DNA of 64,000 nucleotides. Source: Linepithema humile (Eukaryota > Arthropoda > Insecta > Hymenoptera > Formicidae). The DNA lies in assembly GCF_040581485.1 (NCBI RefSeq), contig NC_090131.1, positions 16,759,501-16,823,500 of the forward strand, read 5' to 3'. The translations under genes were made by a program, and so were the position numbers. How positions within the stretch are numbered: position 1 is the stretch's first letter; each line of letters begins with the position of its first letter. The notes under the pieces were generated by a model, which saw nothing but the letters and a program-made list of their open reading frames with translations, searched no databases and was not told the origin of the DNA. Positions 59,161 through 64,000 of the stretch are shown piece by piece.

Positions 59161-60198
59161 GCGCGCTGTCCCTTCCTTACGCAGCTCGATTTTTCACCAC
59201 CGGTCTTCGCCCGCGCGCACTACAAAAAAAAAAAAGGACGACCCGGGGTCGCCGGCATCGGTTCGCCCCGGGCCGGTTTCGAATTTAATTGTTCGTCGCC
59301 TCATTATACGCGGGAGGGACGAAAATTACGCGAGTACAATTATTTTCTCTCGGGAGCTTTCGTTCCCCTTCGCCGACGATTTAACACAGCATTCGATTAC
59401 GCGTCTCGTGCAAATTTTGCGGATTTCACGCGACGATGGCGTTATTCCTTATTTTATTTTATTTTAGGATCCTGGAGAACATTTTTATCGGGTTTTCAAC
59501 ATTTTTAAACGAGCTGAGAGCTAAATTGAATTAAAAGTTGTAGAACGCGTACGTGTTCAGTGATATACCCGCATTTTGGTATATTCAGCCGCCACGTTCC
59601 GGGTGTATCGCACCGTCCGACAGACGTCTTTACACAAACAATTTCCGCGCCCGGGGGAAACTCAGCTCCGAATTAACACGCGGCATCTGGGTGTCAAATC
59701 GCTGAATAGACAGTGATAGGTGTCAGGTGTTACGGAGAGACGAGCGTTTACTTCTGCGCATCTCGCGAAATTCCAAATGTTTATCCGCTATGTCGTGCTT
59801 TTTGCCTATAAACAGAATGGGTTAACGCACTCCCGCAAAATCCTCGCGAGCCAAGTACCGTAGCTTTTAAATAGCGCAACACTCGCACAATGTGAATAAT
59901 TTGCTCGCAAAATTTGAATAATTCACAATCGCTGCTGTTTGACGTTTGCGTCTGGGGAGCGTCGAAATTAAAAAAATGGCTCGGGAAATTGATTAAAAAA
60001 TTTAAAAATGATGTTTAGAGCGGCTCGTTTGCGCTATATAATGTTTTATTTGGCGAGAATGGTGAAATCCGTGAAAATCAGCTCGCGTCGGAGTGGGGTT
60101 GTTTTGCTCGCAGCTCCGACGAGACGGAAACTCGCTGGATTCTATATAATGGGTAAAGCGATACGCAGCCGTGTTTATGGGTAAAGACTGGAAGGTGC

Positions 60199-60212
60199 GG
60201 AGAGAGAGAGAG

Positions 60213-60275
<63 letters not shown>

Positions 60276-60297
60276 AGAGAGAAAGAGAGAGAGAGAG
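60199..60297. repeat. long GA microsatellite
   Basis: A near-100-bp GA tract, the longest uninterrupted simple repeat here, with GGGG, AAGG and AAAG interruptions. It lies on the opposite strand orientation to most pyrimidine tracts in the window. Confidence 0.95.
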
Positions 60298-60299
60298 TG

Positions 60300-61405
60300 C
60301 GAGCGCGAGAGAAAGAGCTGTCGTGCGCGTATATTGCGCCGCGCTACCCTCACCTCCTGGTAATTTAAACGACGTATGTATGCATGGGGTCGATGAGTTA
60401 TGGGGTGTTAAAGCATAGGTGACTTAACCGGCCGACGCGTACGCGCTTGTCGTGAATCCTCCGAACTTCGCTTCTAGGGCCAGGATCGTCAATAATGCAG
60501 TACTTTACGCGATACCGAGCTGTAATCTCTGCCGGTGTTACGAGCGGAAAAGCGCTCGAGAGGGAAACATCCTCTGGTGCTTTTACGCACACACACACGC
60601 ATAAATTCTGTCTCTCGCTCTCTGCAGAGTTACATCCTCGGTCCGTGCGTTACACGCGATGCGAACGAACGGGCAAAAGCGCATGACCCGTTCAATGCGC
60701 TCATAAAGTTTATTCGTTAACGCGCCGGCCCCGATGAGTGATGCAGCTAGAAGTATCGGCACTGTCCCGCGTGCTATCCGATGAAAAATTGATGGGATGA
60801 AAATTTAATACCCCGACGTGTGTGCGTGGCGCGGAGTGAAAAGGTCTGTACGTTTTCATTATGCGATTTCGAATGAAAGTACCCCGAGCGAAACGATCAG
60901 TCCGAGCCGGCGCATTTATTGCGTATAAGCAGATTAAACGACAAGCAATCTTTTTCCTCATTAAATCCACGTGCTATTGTGTTCGTGTAGAGAGTTGCGG
61001 ATAATTGGAAAAGTGTATGTATTCCGATATCGTTCATTATAATTCAATAAACTTTTCAACGCAATTAATGCATTTTCATAATATTTCAGCACAATTTATA
61101 TCTAAATTAGATCGACGTGAGATTTCCCGCCTATTAAAGCACACGTCCACTCGTCCAATTAGAAATATTCGGATCGCATAGATAACGAAAGAAACCTGCA
61201 CGTCTAACTCTTAATTTAGCCACGGCGGTCTAAATGAGGGCCATCGTCGTGGCCTTTGGATCAGGCGCGGTTAAATACGCGTTACATAAACTTAACAATA
61301 CCACCGCCTAACGACTAACGATAAAATTTAAGAAACAGTATTGTGTGTCGAGTCTCGCTCGCGTAGAAAGGAGTCGTTAAAGGCTGCTCAACCAGTTGAA
61401 TTGGC
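60300..61405. other. spacer, nothing recognised
   Basis: CpG-containing mixed sequence turning AT-rich at about 61000. A short CA run lies at 60589-60599. Confidence 0.4.
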
Positions 61406-61411
61406 GGCTCA

Positions 61412-61798
61412 ATGTGGCGCGTGCTACCAACACACTGCGTCACGCACGGAACGTACCGACCGGTGCTCTCTTATTATATTATGCATTATTATCTACTTAT
61501 CGTGCTATTGTCCGTATTGACTTCATTGGAGCCGATTCTGGACAGGCCGGTCTCTTCACCACGGACAATTGAGCGCGTCGAAGCGGGCTGCGCTTTGACA
61601 GCGTACGCACGAGAGAAAGAGAGGGAAAGAGAGAAAATATCAATTAAAGCGTGCGCTTACAAACTGCGCCATAACTGCGCGCTGCTGCACCGTCGCGCTG
61701 TGGCAGGTTGTGAAGTGACAGCGAGGAGAACTCGGTCTGAAGACAGTCAGCTTCGTGTTTCATATCATTTTTATTTTACATTGTCGTCAATATATTAA
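61412..61798 (+). CDS. 128-codon ATG frame with internal signal-like segment
   Basis: The frame starts at an ATG at 61412 and has a second ATG 23 codons in, beginning MHYYLLIVLLSVLTSLEP, which resembles a secretion signal. The rest includes a Lys/Glu/Arg stretch encoded by a GA-rich patch (61611-61638), then cysteine-bearing segments (KACAYKLRHNCALLHRR). No consensus donor is seen and no family is recognised. The GA patch helps keep the frame open, so chance is a serious alternative. Confidence 0.14.
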   Translation: MWRVLPTHCVTHGTYRPVLSYYIMHYYLLIVLLSVLTSLEPILDRPVSSPRTIERVEAGCALTAYAREKEREREKISIKACAYKLRHNCALLHRRAVAGCEVTARRTRSEDSQLRVSYHFYFTLSSIY

Positions 61799-61799
61799 T

Positions 61800-64000
61800 G
61801 ACAGACATTGCAATTACTAGAAATTATAATTACTGGAATCAGCAGTAATTTCATTCGATTTCACAAACTCTCAAATGTGCCGGAAATAATACGCATGTAA
61901 TTTCGCTCTTATCTCAACGAGATGGTTGTTTTCCGGGCGATGTCCGCTTTCTCGCGATTGATAAGTTCCTCGTTTATTGCGCTCCCTTAGTCGCTTTAGG
62001 ATCTCTCGTACCGCGAGCTACTACTATCTATTATCCATTTACGAACTGACACAGTTAAGCGTGATCTGATAGCGACTGCGGCTACGCCTTCCCGCGCATA
62101 TAAAGCCCGTGCGCGAGAAATCGAGCGTGCTTGCGAGCGGGTAACGAGCGCGCGGGTCCGCGCTCGAAGCGCCCGGCGGAAAACTAAAAGCGATCGGGAG
62201 CGTTACGAGTTTTACTGCCCTACGGGATTTCTTATCTTGTTGCCATTACGCAAGCGGGCGAACCAGTTATTGTACGGATGCAGGCATTAAACGCCGCTTG
62301 AAATAATACAGTGACGCCGTGAAGTAAAACGGCGCGCGCCGCTCGCGTTTGAAAGGGAGACTGACGTAACGTTCGGCCAATTTTTGATGAAATTGGCATA
62401 ACCATACGGCTCGGTGCTAAACGATCGCGGCTAGAGCACAGTGCAGTTCGATGTTGAAACTATCCGAATATATATGATTATCTTTTTTTCCGCGTGCGCT
62501 GGCGAAGCTTTACAACAAACGGTGAAACGCGTGATATAATGCCGTGTTATTATAATAAATTATAATACATACATGTTCTACATTGATATTGATCGCTATT
62601 ATGAACCTGTCGATCTCACAATAACAACATGACGATTTTAATCTTGCAACTTTTATCCCCCGAGTCTGGACACAATAACTATTGTTTATGGAATAGCGAG
62701 TTTTCAGCTTGTCCACACTTTCTCGTTTATCATTTCAACGTAATGGAAGACATTTCTCAATTATCGCCGCGATCATAAAGTTGCCGTTCTGTCACGCATC
62801 ATCGCGCGTTATTTTTCGAATTCCGCTCAAGGGTGGCCCTTAATTAACGTGCCGATGAAGCAGAGAGGAGGAAGCACGTCGCGCGCGCAACAGGGAGCCA
62901 AAAATATTAATCCGTCGGGCTCGCCCTTATCGTGTTTCCAGGTTCACGTGCGAGCAGACGCGCTACGCGAAGAATGCGCGCCCATTGTGACTTGAGGACC
63001 TAGGGCTTTCGTGGCGCGTAATATGTCGCATAACGCGCGGTAACATTAAACCGACGGGCAAGAAGAGAGTGTCAGGCTTGTAACCCAATAGCAAACGCGC
63101 TGGGCACACTTGTGGCATGCGCCAGCTTCGCCCTGGAGGAGCCTTCCTCCCGTCCTCTGCTATTGCCTCTCCTTCTGCGTTCCTCCCTCGATTCTCCGCG
63201 TCGCATTACTCGAAATTAAAAAGTAAAACCGTAAACAGGTTTCATTCGTTAAAACGCCACAATAATTTCATGTGAAAAATTCTGACAACGTGTAATAAGA
63301 CATTTTTGCGGATTGTGGCAAATTATCTCGTTCCGAAAGATCGCGAAGATCATCGTAAAGCCTTATTACATGGTTCGGATTCTCACGAGAGATCATCCTC
63401 GGCGCGAAAAAATCGGCGCCGCTAGATGAACATGTGCACTAATTGAACAACCGCGATTAACGATTTAACGGTAGTATAAATCGCAATCAGTTTTAGAGCC
63501 AACAATTATATCCTCTACAGCAGAATCTCATAGATTAAGATAACTGATGGAGCTGTAAACAAACCGCGATTATCACTTTGTAATTCTATCGACTTACCGC
63601 GCCGTGGATGCGCTTCTAATGGCGATGAAGTCATAAAAGACTTCAGGCACGTTCGTATGAACGTACAATAAACTTGGAAATGTTAATACTTTCTAAATAT
63701 CTTCAATCCACTGAAATATATGGAAGTACGTGACGGTAAACTACTCTCGCGCTAGAGTACACATTTTCATACAAAATTACGGCATTCGCGAGAGTTGTAT
63801 TTGCGCGTAACATGGAAGTTACGGTACTGTAAAGAACCTGACGAAAAAACCTTGCCGGCGATCGAATGAAATTGCATGTATCGGTCCACGCGAGCGAGAG
63901 TGAACATTTGCTTGATTATGCACATCACATGTTTGCCAGTTCGCTCGCTAACAAGGAGCAATAATATCTCAGATCCAATCTCGACAAGAAACGGGAGTTA
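61800..64000. other. spacer to window end, nothing recognised
   Basis: Mixed sequence with a CATATAAAGCCCG TATA-like site at about 62098 that lacks a clear initiator at the right distance. CpG-rich at 62090-62360 and 62860-63060. No gene, repeat or splice-site pair is supported. Confidence 0.35.

Noticed and set aside
58417..59508. Longest open frame in the window, 363 codons on the plus strand
   Set aside because: It lies on a polypyrimidine tract that cannot form stop codons in that frame, starts at GTG, and reads as Ser/Leu/Phe/Pro runs. Overlapping frames are open for the same reason.
1..64000. tRNA, rRNA, snRNA, known insect microRNA and CRISPR array searches by eye
   Set aside because: No B-box-like TTCGA context with a cloverleaf, no recognisable snRNA or well-known microRNA sequence, and no regularly spaced repeat-spacer array was seen. 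An automated scan could still find a diverged one.

Overview
This window looks like nuclear DNA of an insect, most likely a hymenopteran such as an ant. That is an inference from overall texture: CpG-rich tracts alternate with AT-rich stretches, there are many CT/GA, TCG, GT and TA microsatellites, arthropod-type TATA plus TCAGT initiator motifs, and no compact operon-like gene packing. I see no prokaryotic or organellar signature. No gene could be named, and I recognise no rRNA, tRNA or snRNA.

Most of the window reads as intron or intergenic sequence. Open frames of about 100 codons are expected by chance at this length, so the coding calls are candidate exons only. I kept those with at least one signal beyond an open frame, such as a start context, a consensus splice site, a signal peptide or a motif. 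None exceeds confidence 0.3.

Layout. 1-5 kb: an exon-like edge fragment ending at a consensus donor, a 41-bp dispersed duplication, two copies of a 24-bp E-box plus CRE module, and a 153-bp inverted-repeat element. 5-8.2 kb: a CpG-rich zone with one minus-strand and four plus-strand consensus 5' splice sites, resembling alternative first exons. 8-23 kb: mainly spacer with CT microsatellites. 23.2-24 kb: two TATATAAAG core promoters 703 bp apart. 25.4-27.9 kb: a perfect 19-bp hairpin, a possible terminal exon, and a 601-bp terminal-inverted-repeat transposon flanked exactly by 30-bp direct repeats. 30.6-33.5 kb: a diverged spaced duplication and several exon-like frames on both strands. 35.0-36.0 kb: a 30-bp microexon candidate followed by a possible last exon with an AATAAA signal. 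36-37 kb and 58.5-59.2 kb: large polypyrimidine tracts. 39.9-40.3 kb and 48.9-49.3 kb: two more diverged tandem duplications. 44-61 kb: long microsatellites, a possible secreted-peptide exon at 57.6 kb and a signal-peptide frame at 61.4 kb. The last 2 kb hold nothing I can support.

The strongest unexplained observation is the transposon with 30-bp flanking repeats, because known cut-and-paste families make much shorter target duplications. I could not assemble the candidate exons into one gene. Transcript evidence and comparison with related genomes are needed to decide which are real.
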